A stretch of DNA of 64,000 nt from Obelidium mucronatum (taxonomy: Eukaryota > Chytridiomycota > Chytridiomycetes > Chytridiales > Chytriomycetaceae). The stretch spans positions 88,576 through 152,575 of the forward strand of contig JAIVFH010000084.1 in assembly GCA_025765595.1 (NCBI GenBank). The letters are read 5' to 3'. Of the stretch, positions 44,221 to 57,345 are shown one piece after another (position 1 is the stretch's first letter; every line of letters begins with the position of its first letter). The notes below the pieces were generated by a model. The model was not told the DNA's origin and ran no database searches. It saw nothing but the letters and a program-made list of their open reading frames with translations. Both the position numbers and the translations under genes were made by a program.

Positions 44221-45438
44221 TCATCCCAAAACCATGTGATGAAAAACGCGGCCTGCGTTCCATATTCCAGAGCTAGCAAAACTGACTGCGACCCACACGG
44301 AGAACCAAAACGGCTGTCCCGACGAAAAAGTTGTGCCGTGTTGGGAGCTTTGAGGGAGAATAGCCAAAACGCGAGAAATGGAAGGCGGGATCCAGGAATA
44401 AATGAATCCAAGCGTGAGTAGACTAGCACGGAGAATCAGTTTGATGTGAATGGATTTATGGTGTCGTTTCTTTACAGTTGTTGAAGGTTGATTTTCGAAG
44501 TGGAAATGAGAAAAGGGATGAGACTTGGTGTGTTGCTGGGTCGTCGCGTGAGAGGTGAGGAAACAGCTGCTGCTGCTGCTGGAGAAAGCGTGTTTGAAGT
44601 TGTTCCCATGGATGGGGTGAGTGAAAGGGCAGTAAGGGATTCCCTGTTTGAAGTGGCTGCAACTTGAAGGATTGTCGCTTTTTGATCCTGCGCTCAGTTC
44701 TTTCACTTCATCATCTTGTACTGATAAAAACTCATTGGAAAGAAGATCAGGCACAGGTGGGGATTTCCCCCTGTCCGTATCGAGAGTGATTCCATGGCTC
44801 GCCTGACTCTCCAAACATGGATAAACACATGAGTGTATAACGGAATCAATATGAAAAAGTGGATCCACAGGGGAATGTAAAACAGATCTACGCGCAGGTC
44901 CTTGTATTCCGCGCTGATCCAGCATTCATAAGTCGCGTCAGCCAATGACGGGACTGCCGCGGTTGTCCAGCGCAGCGACAGTGTACAGCAAGATGACCAT
45001 GAAAGAGGGCAAGGACCCCACGCGTAGAGGTGGTAGTAGAGCCAGAGGCTGTCTGCGACTTTTGGGCGGATAGATGATTGTGATGTAGCAGTAGAGCGAG
45101 ATGAGAAAGTTCCAGAAAGTGATGGCGTTGAAGATGAACTGGGCGAGAGTGCCGACGATGGTGCAGAATGTGGGGTGGGAAGTGTCAGGGCCGATGATGT
45201 AGATGGAGGACTGGAGTATCTCGAGAGTCGCGAGGCAGGCTGGTTCATAAGCAAATAGAATCAGACAATAATGACGCGATAACTATGAGATTAGACCTTG
45301 CATATATGAAATGACCTTGTGAAAACGTTTGATCCGGAATACACAGACCAAGAGAGATACATTCCCCAGGATAGAGACGCATCCGATAGAGTACAAGATG
45401 AGATGGATCTTATCCATCTGATCGGGAGTCAGAGGCAT
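44221..45438 (-). pseudogene. cAMP-receptor-like (Dicty_CAR type) GPCR, frame-broken
   Basis: On minus the first exon (45297-45438) reads MPLTPDQMDKIHLILYSIG, then a helix (CVSILGNVSLLVCVF). A short intron leads to TM segments LATLEILQSSIYIIG and TIVGTLAQFIFNAITFWNF with LISLYCYITIIYPPK. From there the frame must change near 45055 (AAAA run), near 45012 (GGGG run) and near 44945 to follow SLWLYYHLYAWG, VLALFMVILLYTVAAL and ECWISAEYKDLRVDLFYIPL. A His/Ser-rich loop and two last helices (ASLLTLGFIYSWIPPSISR and WVAVSFASSGIWNAG) end at 44221. Helix order and WIPPSISR fit fungal cAMP-receptor-like GPCRs. Two lesions fall in homopolymers. Confidence 0.6.
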
Positions 45439-45643
45439 ATTCCTTTCTTGATTCGCGTCGGGGATACTTTCGAATCCGGCAGATAATTATTTTTTTTGTA
45501 CTGAGTTAAGATTTACGCCCCCACTGCTGATAGAAAAAAAGAGTAGAGAATGTCAATGAAAAAGAAAGAAATAGTAGAGCTAACTTACTAATAATGGTAG
45601 AATTATGATTTGCAAATCAAACAAGAAAAATTAAAAAGGAAGA

Positions 45644-46312
45644 ATGTTAACAGAAGCGGAGATAAAAGGCCGAGCTACTTGCTTTGGCTGCGGCCAACAA
45701 CTGCTCTCTTGCCCATGCTCAGGAAAACAACACGGAGAAGATGTTCAATTCTACATGCAGACGCAAGACCTTCCTCCACGAGATACGTCCCCGAAAGACC
45801 ATGTTGATGCTTGGGTGACTCTGGTCGAGTCACACCCTCGAACCCGCATTGCAACGATCGAAGCAAAGCAATTCGTGGCTGATTTCTTTGTCCAGCGGCA
45901 GTTGCTGCAGATTATGGTTACCTCTGGCCGGGGAAAGGTGGTGGACCAGCTGTGGACTCCATACAAAGCGAGCAGCAAGTTTCGTGATTTGAAGCCCAAG
46001 CTGAATGACATTTGGACGTTGGATCAAATGAAAAATATTGGAGATGAAACGATAGACTCGTTCTTCGCTGGGCGTTGGTATGAAATGACAGTGCTGGGGT
46101 GTGCCTTCTTTGTGAATGCGTTTGGAGCTTCTGATTTGGATCCGCATTCTGTGGAAAACAGGGAGCTGAAAGTGGTCGCGGATGCAGTGCAGGTTATTTC
46201 TGCAATCACTGGCGTGATTAGTTCCAAGCCGGGATACACGCTTATTGCGCCAGGGGGTAATGAGTACATGAAGCAGCTTGCAGTGTTTCAGCCGCTGATT
46301 GATTTTAAATAA
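45644..46312 (+). CDS. Hypothetical protein, 222 aa
   Basis: Single exon from ATG 45644, open to 46312. It begins MLTEAEIKGRATCFGCGQQL and has four Cys in CFGC...CPC near the N-terminus, which could bind a metal but has no named pattern. The rest looks globular and soluble (KVVDQLWTPYKASSKF, FFAGRWYEMTVLG, GVISSKPGYTLIAPGG). No TM or signal peptide. I do not recognise the family. It is followed by the coiled-coil gene on the same strand. Confidence 0.7.
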   Translation: MLTEAEIKGRATCFGCGQQLLSCPCSGKQHGEDVQFYMQTQDLPPRDTSPKDHVDAWVTLVESHPRTRIATIEAKQFVADFFVQRQLLQIMVTSGRGKVVDQLWTPYKASSKFRDLKPKLNDIWTLDQMKNIGDETIDSFFAGRWYEMTVLGCAFFVNAFGASDLDPHSVENRELKVVADAVQVISAITGVISSKPGYTLIAPGGNEYMKQLAVFQPLIDFK

Positions 46313-46521
46313 ACATTAAAGAATCAAAAGAACTCTGCCTCAATTATTAATATTTAGAATTTTTTTTCCATCAGCAAGTCTTGGAGATTAAAAGGACTTT
46401 TGGAGTCAAGACAGACAGCTCACACCGCGTCATTCCGCCACTCTGTTTGTTTACTCCACTTTCACACTTTGGCTAGAGACTCTGAGGCTTTGAGTCAGCA
46501 CTGTCAGAATACCCACCCACC

Positions 46522-48705
46522 ATGCTCTCTTCGACTTCATCAACCTCCCGAATGGGTTCAGCATCTGCCCCCTCCACCACCCGGAGTCCTCCAGTGCGCC
46601 AGATCAAGGTGCTTATCGCTTGTCCTCTGTGGTCTCCCTTGCCAACAACACTCTAACAACACAACTTGCTAACCACAACTTGACAGGTCAAAGTGCCCGC
46701 CGGAACAGCTTCGCCGCAGTCCCAAAGCGGCTCTTCAAACAGCAATAACGCAGTCAGAAGAGTCGCTGCGTCAACTCCGCTCGGTCGACCAATGACGCCT
46801 TCGGCCGCAAGACAGCCTGTGGCTTCCGCTGTCTCTCAGTCCCACCCTCACCCTCACTCTCACCAGCAATTCGATGCGCAAACAGCAAAGGCCCAGGTGA
46901 ACGATCGCGCCGTGCGGAAGGTGTGTGTGTGTGTGTGTTTTATCTACTTGTGGCTGCTCCTTCCACTCACATCACATGCCACACCATCTCTCTCTCTGTT
47001 TTTTAAAAACCAGATCATGGACCTCGAAATCGCTAATGAATCGCTTCTCGCTGTAAACACGACCCTGGAAAACACGATCCGCGAACAGGCCTTGAATCTT
47101 GAACAAATGCGGAGACTTGTTGGAGTCTTGAAGCGGAAAGTTCCAGAATCGGGTGATGAGGAGATTGTTTCTTGTAGCAGTGATGTCGATGGGTTGAGTC
47201 GTGATCTCTTGAGTGATGGTGGGATGAGTAGTACGGCTGGTACTGGAAAGTCTTGTGGTGCCAGTTTTCGTGGGAAAAAGAGTAGGGCTTTTGTTGATGT
47301 GAGTGTTTGTTTTGATTATATCCGTTCAAAGCTTTTTTCATATTAATCTTCAAATAAGCCGTTCTTGAATACTCTGGTGGAGGAAATTGGACGTGACGAC
47401 GACGACAATAATGATGAAAATGATGAGACTTGTATCGACCACAAAGAAGTCGAAATTCAGTACAATAGAGTCTGTGCTACGATACAGCAATTGATTGAAG
47501 ATGGAAATCGGGCTTTGGCCAAAACTAGTACAAGGAAGCAACGAAAAAGTGAAACAATAATGAACGTGGAAAATGCGCAACTCGTTGGTGAGTACAATCG
47601 AACTGCCGAAGGCGGTATATCTTTTTTCTGTCCTTTTTCTCGCTACCGTCTTCCGCGTAGGCGGTGTAAATGTTTTCTTCTTGTCCTCCCCATCATAACT
47701 CTAATTTCCCAAATGAAAAAAACAGACCAAACAATCGAGACGCCCCCACAAAAACCAGAACAACCACAACAACAATATAGTTCAATAACTGTCTTTGAAA
47801 GTAACCCCGCACCCACAATCACGTTATCCTCATCCCCAGCCAAACAAATAACAGCAAAAGCGAAAGTCACACCCTTCCCTGATGAAATTGCACGACTCAA
47901 TAACACCGACAATGACTCAATCTACAACCGACCATCACGCTCTCCCCCACGGACCTCGAGCAACGCGTCTTCCTCCTCTGCGGAAACTCTTTCCACAGTC
48001 CCATCACTACAACAGCAACAACAACAGGATCCAGAAACAGTGTACAAGAAAGCCAAACTCCTAATCACAGCGCGCAAGACATTCACGAACGCGGTTCCAG
48101 ACACCAAACGGGATTTGGAAGCGATGGATTTGGAGATTGAGGAAGAATTAGTGAGTAGTACGGTGGAGATTCCGAAAGGCTTGTATAAAGCGTTGATTGA
48201 GATTGTGGATGGGGTTCATCAGGATTTGGTGGCGGCGACGGATGAGCGTGATGAATGGACGAGGAGGAAGCGGAAGGAGGGGGTCGTTGGTGGTGAGATG
48301 GACTGGAATGCAGGTGGAGGAGGAGGAGGAATTGAAGCGGGTGGGTTTGCGATTGGTGTTGGAAGCGGGAAGCGGGCTGTTGTTGTTGGCGGTGGTGGTG
48401 GCAAGGACGTTCTTAAGCAGCAGGCTTCTTCTGGAGATGCAAAACTGGCCAGTTGGAATATTACAAAAGAAGTGCCAGCGGTAGCATCAACACCAGTGAA
48501 GAGGAGGACTATAGGGTCTGCAACTTCTTCCCCGTTGGCGAGTCCTGCTGGAAGTGTGGTGGGTGAACGGCGATCTGCGACTCCAACGTCAACAGCACGA
48601 GCATTTGGAAAAGCGTTTGGATCGACTGCTTCTTCACCAACGCCGTCTTTAACTGGAAAAAGCGTGGCTGGGTCGAGAGGGCTTGGAAGTAGTCTTAGAA
48701 AGTAG
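46522..48705 (+). CDS. Coiled-coil protein with Ser/Pro-rich and Gly-rich tail
   Basis: Exons 46522-46608, 46687-46920, 47014-47298, 47359-47587 and 47726-48705 have consistent phases and give 604 residues. A Ser/Pro-rich N-terminus is followed by a heptad-like helix (IMDLEIANESLLAVNTTLE, then EQALNLEQMRRLVGVLKRK). An acidic stretch follows (GRDDDDNNDENDE), then a second helical region (EVEIQYNRVCATIQQLIED). The long tail has poly-Q, KAKLLITARKTFTNAV and a Gly-rich block. Overall it resembles a cytoskeletal or scaffold protein. I cannot assign a family. A (GT)n tract starts exactly at the donor of intron 2. Confidence 0.75.
46921..46937. repeat. GT dinucleotide microsatellite at a 5' splice site
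   Basis: Eight or more GT units begin directly at the exon-intron border of the coiled-coil gene, so several adjacent GT donors are available. Confidence 0.85.
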
Positions 48706-48833
48706 GAGTAGTCTGAGATAGACTGATACTGATACAGTTGGTGAAAATTCTATGCCTTTTTAAAAGTGCTTCAACTTGAATAAATGGATAATTCATGCGT
48801 GCCAAAAAAAGAAAAAAAGACTTTCTACTTTAA

Positions 48834-50244
48834 TCACTTTGAACGGCTACTAAGTTGCCGCTTCCGAGTTTTGGAGGTTCCGTTACTCTTGCTTCTCACC
48901 CGGCGGCCCTTCTCCTCCACACTAGTCTCATCATCCGCCTCGAACTTTATATCGCTTTCAGTTTTTACAGCACCATGATCCGCAGTATTCTTGCTCTTGC
49001 TCTTCTTTTTCTGTTTGGATTCATGCAGTAAACTCCCTTGTGGAGCAAAGTCAAACAACGCCTTGAAATCCCCGCGAACCAAAGCAACACCGACGGCCGA
49101 TAAAATACAAGCCGGAGATAAATACAAAAGAGCTGGTTGCGCAGCTTTGAATGTGTGCATGACGTAAACGGTTGTCGCCAACCCCACAATATACATGACA
49201 AAGCAAGTTGTGAAATACGGAGTCGGGAACCAGCGAGACTGCTTATTCCTTTTCCCAGCTGTAGACTTTAAATAGTTGTGGTGGTCGTAGCTGAGGCATA
49301 ACGCGATAAAGATTCCGGGGATCACAATGTCGCCTAACCCGAGCATAGTGAAACCACCAGAGTTTTCTGGAGGCGCGTTTAAGATGCCGTGGTTAATCAG
49401 GAGTGTCAGGTTCTTTGGGAAGGTTACTTTGATGGGTATGTCGAGGCCTTTGGCGACTGAAACCATCACTTCGGTGCCAAAGACCCAGAAAATGTCATAG
49501 AAGAATAATCCAGTGAGGAGAGTTATGCCGGTTGCGAATGAGTCGAGGTGCAGGAGTTTCATTGTGGTGATGGAGAGGGAGAGGGCGAATACGTTTGAAA
49601 GGATCCAGTGTTTTTGGGATGTGTAGTAAGCGATTGTTGTAGCGAGAGCAAGGGCAGCAAGGAGTGTGTGTGTGATTCCGAATCTGAATTTGAAGAGTTC
49701 TTTGGGGAGGAGAAGGCAGTTAGAATGATAGTACTTATTACATTGTTCAGGATATGAGGGAATTGAATATACCATGGTTCTTCTTCTTTCCCTTCTTGTC
49801 CTTCCCTGCAGCAGCATCGTTTATCAACAAACAAACATAGTCCCCCCTCAATGCCAGTCCCGAACAAAACCGAGCCGCATCCAGAACCACTTCGTAAACT
49901 GAAAAGAAGCCAATAACCGTAAAGTTGAGTGTCAAGACCAAGTTGATGTATTCCTTGGAGACAAACTTGAGAATGAGGTATAAAGAGAGAAGCGTGACTG
50001 AGCCGACTACTGGATACCATTTGGCGTCGTCGAAGGAAAAGAATTCGGGAGTTTCTTCATCGTCGTCGTCGTCTGAAGTTTCTCCCTTCTGGTTGTGTTG
50101 TTTAGGATTTAAACTTGCCCGAGTCAAAGGAAGAACCTTCTTTGGGTATTTTAGACTCGCGTAAGATCCGACGTAGATTGGAATCAGCGCCATGACTCCA
50201 ATGGCCGCATATGCAAGGAAAAGGCCACTGTTGTCGTCGCTCAT
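48834..50244 (-). CDS. Signal peptide peptidase, intramembrane aspartyl protease
   Basis: Cleaves signal peptides and some tail-anchored proteins within the ER membrane. Exons 49773-50244 and 48834-49699 on minus give 445 residues; the intron restores KKNHELFKFRFG. It has multiple TM helices and all three family signatures: FFYDIFWVFGT (YD), LGLGDIVIPGIF (GxGD), and AQPALLYLSP (PAL). The N-terminal part (SGLFLAYAAIGVMALIPIY) and an acidic lumenal or cytosolic loop (SDDDDDEET) precede the core. The C-terminus is highly basic (KKKSKSK, then KTRKRQL). The gene is intact and shares a 277-bp divergent upstream region with the NIPA-like locus. Confidence 0.95.
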
Positions 50245-50249
50245 TTTTT

Positions 50250-50290
50250 AAATAATCAAAATAAAATAATAAAATAAAATAAAATAAAAG
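50250..50290. repeat. AAAAT-type low-complexity tract
   Basis: Degenerate (AAAAT)n repeats in the divergent region between the signal peptide peptidase and NIPA-like genes. Confidence 0.8.
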
Positions 50291-50521
50291 AGAGTTGCTG
50301 CAAATCTTTTATTACACTCGTGTCAGCCGCTTTCTCTTCTGCAAACGCCTTGTCCTCACATTCGAAATTTCGATATTTATCAACTGACGGGATCTTGTTT
50401 GGACTCTGTCGCAGTTGAGGGAAAAAGGCGCGTTCAACTTAAGGAATCGAAAAGATCGAAAAAGTTGAAATATCTCCAGCACGAACTTGAAAAAAAAGAG
50501 CACCGTTGATTTCGATTAAAT

Positions 50522-51934
50522 ATGGCGACAGAATATGAGACGCCTGGGTGGTATCACTATGTCGGCATTACTCTTGCGCTCACGTCTGGTCTGTTTATTG
50601 GATCGTCCTTTATTTTCAAAAAGAAGGGATTGTTGGATACAAAAAAGGACCATGGAGAGCTTGGGGACGGGCATCAGTATTTGAATAGTCCAATGTGGTG
50701 GACTGGAATGATTTTGAGTTGAGTGCTACCATAATCGTTGTTCAGTCCTTCAAGTTCTGGGCTGATGACCCAAAAAAAAAAAAATTCAATAGTGGCGCTT
50801 GGGGAAGTATTCAACTTTGTTGCGTACGCGTTTTCTCCGGCTATTCTAGTGACACCGCTCGGAGCAATTAGTGTAGTGATAAGGTGGTGCTCTTTTCGCA
50901 AAATCCAGCTCTAACTATAATCGTTCAGCGCTATTCTCTCAGAAATATTCTTGAATGAGAAGCTTAATTTCAGCGGGAAAATTGGATGTGCTCAGTGTAT
51001 AATTGGTGCTGTCTTGATTGTGTTGCATGCCCCAGAATCAAACAGCAGTGATACTATCGAAGAATTTTTTGCCTATGCTACCTCTCCATGTAAGCTCACA
51101 ACTAAAGGAGTTTTTTTTTCGCTAACTCGTCAACTTTATTTTTGTCAGTATTTGAAGTGTATGCGATTCTCTGTGGCGGCGCCATCTTTTACCTCATTAC
51201 AAAAGTTGCACCCGAGCACGGAGAAAAAAACCCAATGGTTTACATCTCAATATGCTCCCTAGTGGGCTTCTTTCCTGGTATTAAGCTGTCAAGGTATGCT
51301 TTCCTTTAATTTCCTTGAGTATAAGAATGAAGATTAAAAAAAACACAATAAGGGTTTGGCTCGTCAGTCGCTTGGACATTTTCTCACTGGGATACTGAAA
51401 ACCAATTCCTCGATTGGAGAATATATCCCCTCATCGGTTTCATCATTCTGCACTGTTATTGGGACAAATACACTTCCTCAACAAAGCCCTGCAATACATT
51501 CAGCACCGCTATCGTCACGCCGGTATACTATGTGTCTTTCACAGCATGCACACTATGTTCGAGTGCTGTTCTGTTTCGAGGGTTTACCGTGGAATCTACT
51601 ATGCATGGCGTATCGCTCGGTCATGGGTTTTTTGGTGATTGTCGGAGGTGTATCATTGCTCTTTGAGTATAATGATCGAGTTGCGAGGGGATCAATCGTT
51701 ATGGGAGGTGGGAAAGCGTTAAGGAGGGCAGTGGCTGCACATCAAGCAAAAGAAAGGAGTGAAGGGGCTTTATTATCTGGAACTGGCATAAATTATTTCG
51801 AAGATCAAGTAGGAAAGTGGGTCTGGTCTGAAAATGTGCTTCCAAGGGCAAAAGGCTCCTTGTCAAAGAAGCAGCGAAATTATCAAGAGTGGGATGAATA
51901 CAGTTGTACAGATGGAAAATGTGGATCGAAGTAG
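50522..51934 (+). pseudogene. NIPA-type magnesium transporter, last exon frame-broken
   Basis: Membrane transporter of the NIPA (DUF803) family, presumed Mg2+ importer. Exons 50522-50717, 50793-50883, 50929-51089 and 51149-51293 join cleanly. They give YVGITLALTSGLFIGSSFI, then GEVFNFVAYAFSPAILVTPLG and SEIFLNEKLNFSGKIGCAQC with VLIVLHAPE, all strong family signatures. The last exon (from about 51352) needs several frame changes. FGSSVAWTF..TENQF, HFLNKALQY, TAIVTPVYYVSFTACTLCSS and VMGFLVIVGGVSLLFEYND lie in different frames. The well-conserved order with clustered one-base shifts means either recent death or local assembly errors. The C-terminus is basic and soluble. Confidence 0.7.
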
Positions 51935-52206
51935 AGCTGCTAGTGAAGAGGTTACGAAACCGCTTGAATCCGTTCGGTGTTGAGTAGATACTTGACTTGT
52001 CTTTAAGTTTTTGTTGTTTTGCATTTCTTTTGGGGGATGATTCCACGCAACCATTAAACAGTAGCTAAGATACAAATAAAACTCGATATAAATAGAAAAA
52101 AATTAAGCGGTATTATTGTTTTCGGAGGCAGTATCTCTAAGACGTCACAAGTGAGGGAGGAGCACCAATCAAACGAGAAAAAATTAAAATATAATATTAA
52201 AAAAAA

Positions 52207-53944
<1,738 letters not shown>

Positions 53945-54706
53945 TCTTGCTCAATAGCTATGATTATTCCGTTATGTGCTCAAATAGCCTCCTCTTCCAA
54001 GTTTGTCGATCAAGCAACAGTTCCTCTGGATGAAAGTAGTTCGCGAAGGTCACTCCAGAACTGACGTTGAAATCAAGTATATAAGCTCTATTTTTTGGAA
54101 AGCGATGTCGCGTTCGGAAAACAGAGCTGATTTTAGATTTTCTTGGATGAACAGGGTGGAGAATAATGGGGACTTTCAAGACAAAGGGAATTCTATGGGC
54201 GACGGAATTACGCACTTATCCATCACTCAACTTTGAAAACAAGTCATCTTTGGCACATTTAGAGAAGCGAAATGTGATTTTATTCATTTTTGGCTCGTAC
54301 TTTTGAGATCAGAGCATTCGTAACCCAAAACACGGACGATATTTCTAATTGCTAGAAGAATTCCGATTTTAATGCAAATAGATGCTGTAGGCCAGTGTAA
54401 TTCTAGATGAAAGTCGCGATTCACACGATGAGGGGGGCCATTAACAGAGAAATTTTCCGTTTAGAAAAAAGAGACCTTCCAATCTTCCATTATTGGTCGC
54501 TTCAACATCGCGCCCCGATTCCACTGTTGCTTTGGCGCCAATCTTTAGCTTCAGATATCAGCTCGCTCTTATCTTATCGCTGATCGATCTTCGCGACACG
54601 TCAATAGAACTTGCTGCCACAGAACCTCCTTGTATTCAGAAGAAACCACAAAAGTCAACCGTCGATAGAATACTTCTTCAGAGTTTGATCTTGAAATCTA
54701 ACTAAT
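53945..54706. promoter_or_regulatory. Divergent region between kinases K1 and K2
   Basis: 762 bp separating two oppositely transcribed paralogs. Short frames on both strands show no family resemblance. It probably contains both promoters. Confidence 0.45.
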
Positions 54707-56521
54707 ATGGGAGCAGCTTGTTGTAAACCCGAAGTTATAGACTTTGCGCAAGAAGGTGAGTTTACTCAAAAACCTAAGAAGAAAAACTTACCACACACAC
54801 CCACGAAAAAAAAAACCACAACGCTTCCGAAAATAACGTTGCAGTCGATTTAAATCACTTTGAACTGTTGCGATCCATTGGAAAGGGAGCCTTCGGAAAA
54901 GTCAAAGTCGTGAAACACAAAAATACAAAGAATACATATGCTCTCAAATACATCAACAAGGAAGCGTGTATAAAAATGAAAGCTGTAGATAATATTATAC
55001 AGGAACGAAAGCTTCTGGAAGAGATACATTGTCCTTTCGTTTGGTGAGGGTGCTTGTGCAGTCCACGGCAAAAGGGGTTCATACTGAAGAACCAAACTAG
55101 CAACTTACGTTATGCATTTCAAGACGATGAAAATATGTTTATGGTGATTGATTTGAAGCTTGGCGGAGATTTGCGGTTCCACTTGAACAAACTGGGTACC
55201 CTTGCTGAAGACGTGGTCCGGTTTTACATGGCGGAATGCGCTCTTGGATTAATGTATCTACATTCAAAGCATGTAGTTCATCGAGACCTGAAACCCGACA
55301 ATAGTATGTCTTTTAGTTTTCATTTTAGACTCCATTATTTAAATTATAATCGAGCACAGTTTTGTTGGATGAAAATGGTCACGCATGTCTCACTGACTTT
55401 AACATTGCAACATACTGGAAAGACGATAAACCTTTAAATGCAGTAGCGGGAAGTATGGCTTATATGGCGCCTGAGATTTTGGATCGAGTAGGATATACGT
55501 ATACCATCGATTGGTGGAGTTTAGGAGTAATAGCGTATGAGCTGCTTTTGGGAAAGGTATTTCGGGAGTGGGATGTAGTAATTATGGTGATTTAAATGTG
55601 TCGTACGCAGAGGCCATTTCGTGGGTCCACAAATGAAGAACTGACGAGCTCAATTACAAAAGGAAAGCTGGAGTTCCCTGCGAATGTTGATAAAAAAATA
55701 TCGAATGATGGTGTAGAGATGATCAAAGGATGGTTAACGCGTCCTGCAGCGGATAGATTGGGAAGCAAACAGACTGGAGGGGACACAAAAATTACGAATC
55801 ACGATTGGTTCAAAGAGTATAACTGGTCAGAAATGGAGAAGCTGTTAACAACCCCTCCGTTTGTACCCGACGTGAGTATTCGTGGTTGGTAGTTGAATTG
55901 TGCTGAAATTATCTCCAGTCAAAAAAAGCAAACTTTGACGCCACACACGAGTTGGAGGAAATGCTACTCGAAGACAATCCGTTACAAGCAAAGCCGCGAA
56001 AGAAGGATGGAAAGGGTCAGTCCAGGAATATTTCACTGACAACCACTAAATAGTACAAATCGAATATTAGGAGGTGCCGTGAGCAAGCTAGATCCGAAGG
56101 AAGCAGAAAAAATGGAAACAAAGTATACTCTATTTGACTACACAACACTGCCTCCATTTGAATTACGCAAGAAGTCCGGGGCATGGGACGCCAAAGTGGG
56201 AGAGATACAGCGAAGTGCCTCATCCCTGAACCGGGAATCCAAAGTGGATATTATGGAAAATAGATCCGAATGCATTTTAATAGTGAGTTGCAGGTTCCTT
56301 GAATGATGGAAGGCTTATAATTGATTCCGTAGGACCCCGACCAACAAACCATCAAAAGCATGGCGAATTCGGCATCTGAGCTTCCTGTTACTTCTACACT
56401 TGATGATGCTCCTGAACTTCCGCGGCCGAGTGCTGCCAGTGGATACGTCACTTCACCGCTTGCAAACGCATCACGTCTATCCGAAGTTAAATCAAATACT
56501 GCTGGAGAAGTCTTATTTTAG
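54707..56521 (+). CDS. YANK/STK32-like protein kinase K2, complete
   Basis: Exons 54707-54755, 54845-55043, 55101-55303, 55360-55556, 55611-55871, 55919-56015, 56071-56282 and 56333-56521 give 468 residues with every phase correct. MGAACCKPEVIDF is a putative acylated start. Catalytic landmarks: [76 protein letters not shown]. The tail has ATHELEEMLLEDNPLQAKPRK and ends in a Ser-rich stretch. It is the only member of the cluster without a lesion, so it is the reference for the others. Probably membrane-associated; substrate unknown. Confidence 0.9.
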
Positions 56522-56598
56522 TTTACAATTTGTTTATTTATTTTAAATTTATTTATTCAGTTTTTTTTTGCATTTATTCATAAAATATTAATCAAAGA

Positions 56599-57144
56599 AT
56601 GGGAAAGAAAGTAGCACTGGTGGTAAGTCGACTGATTCGAAGACTTGCTCTGCCGAGATTTATCGATGGAGTTCGAATTGAGACCGAAGTTCAAGTGGCC
56701 ATCATGTTAATGTTAAACCACACCATCCCAACTCAATCAGGATTTCAAAGGACAAATCCTTGTCGAGCGCATCTTTCAAGTGTCGTTAACTATCTTCGGG
56801 GTAAGGCATTTATGATAAATATCGCAGTTGCTTGATGATTGCTTATAGGTCGTATATCTTCAATGCCCAATAGGTTATATCATTCTTTGTTGGATACTAC
56901 ACCGAATCTCTTCAGCTGCTTGTTGGAATTAATGTAGTTGGACTCTTGCTGACACTGATTGTGGGTGCCCTTCCTTGATTGGATGTTCTAGATCGTTTTA
57001 AGACTGAACCATCAATGTTTTCAGATCACTGTTCCTCCTTGGCCAATGTTCCGCAAAAATCCAGTCAAATGGCAGGAAAAGAAGGAAAAAAGCGTGTTTG
57101 CAGCTGCAGGAAAGAAGAAGAGTTGGTGGCAGAAACTGCTGTGA
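56599..57144 (+). CDS. SPC1: Signal peptidase complex subunit 1
   Basis: Small two-helix ER membrane subunit of the signal peptidase complex (Spc1/SPCS1), which lies beside the catalytic Sec11 subunit. Exons 56599-56670, 56741-56800, 56874-56960 and 57025-57144, all phase 0, give 112 residues. Order: a basic leader (RLIRRLALPRFID), FKGQILVERIFQ, helix 1 into GVISFFVGYYTESLQ, helix 2 (INVVGLLLTLI), then the family signature VPPWPMFRKNPVKWQ. It ends with a Lys-rich tail (GKKKSWWQKLL). Length matches the human protein (about 102). It lies between kinases K2 and K3 on the same strand. Confidence 0.9.
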
Positions 57145-57345
57145 TTTCCCTCAGCGCCTTCACCAAGCCGAAACCTCCAATAAATGTGACGTCGTCAAAG
57201 AATCTAGGCCTTTTCTGGAGTTTTGAATTCTTATTTTTTCTGTATCGTGTTTCCTTCGTTTCATGAAAATCTATCTTCCTTGTGATCGCCACCCCTCCAA
57301 AAGAATTAGTACCAACATCTCATACGCGTTTCAAACAACTATACA

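Noticed and set aside
53964..54705. Short frames on both strands between K1 and K2
   Set aside because: No kinase-cluster resemblance, no domain, and stops in all paralog-comparable frames.
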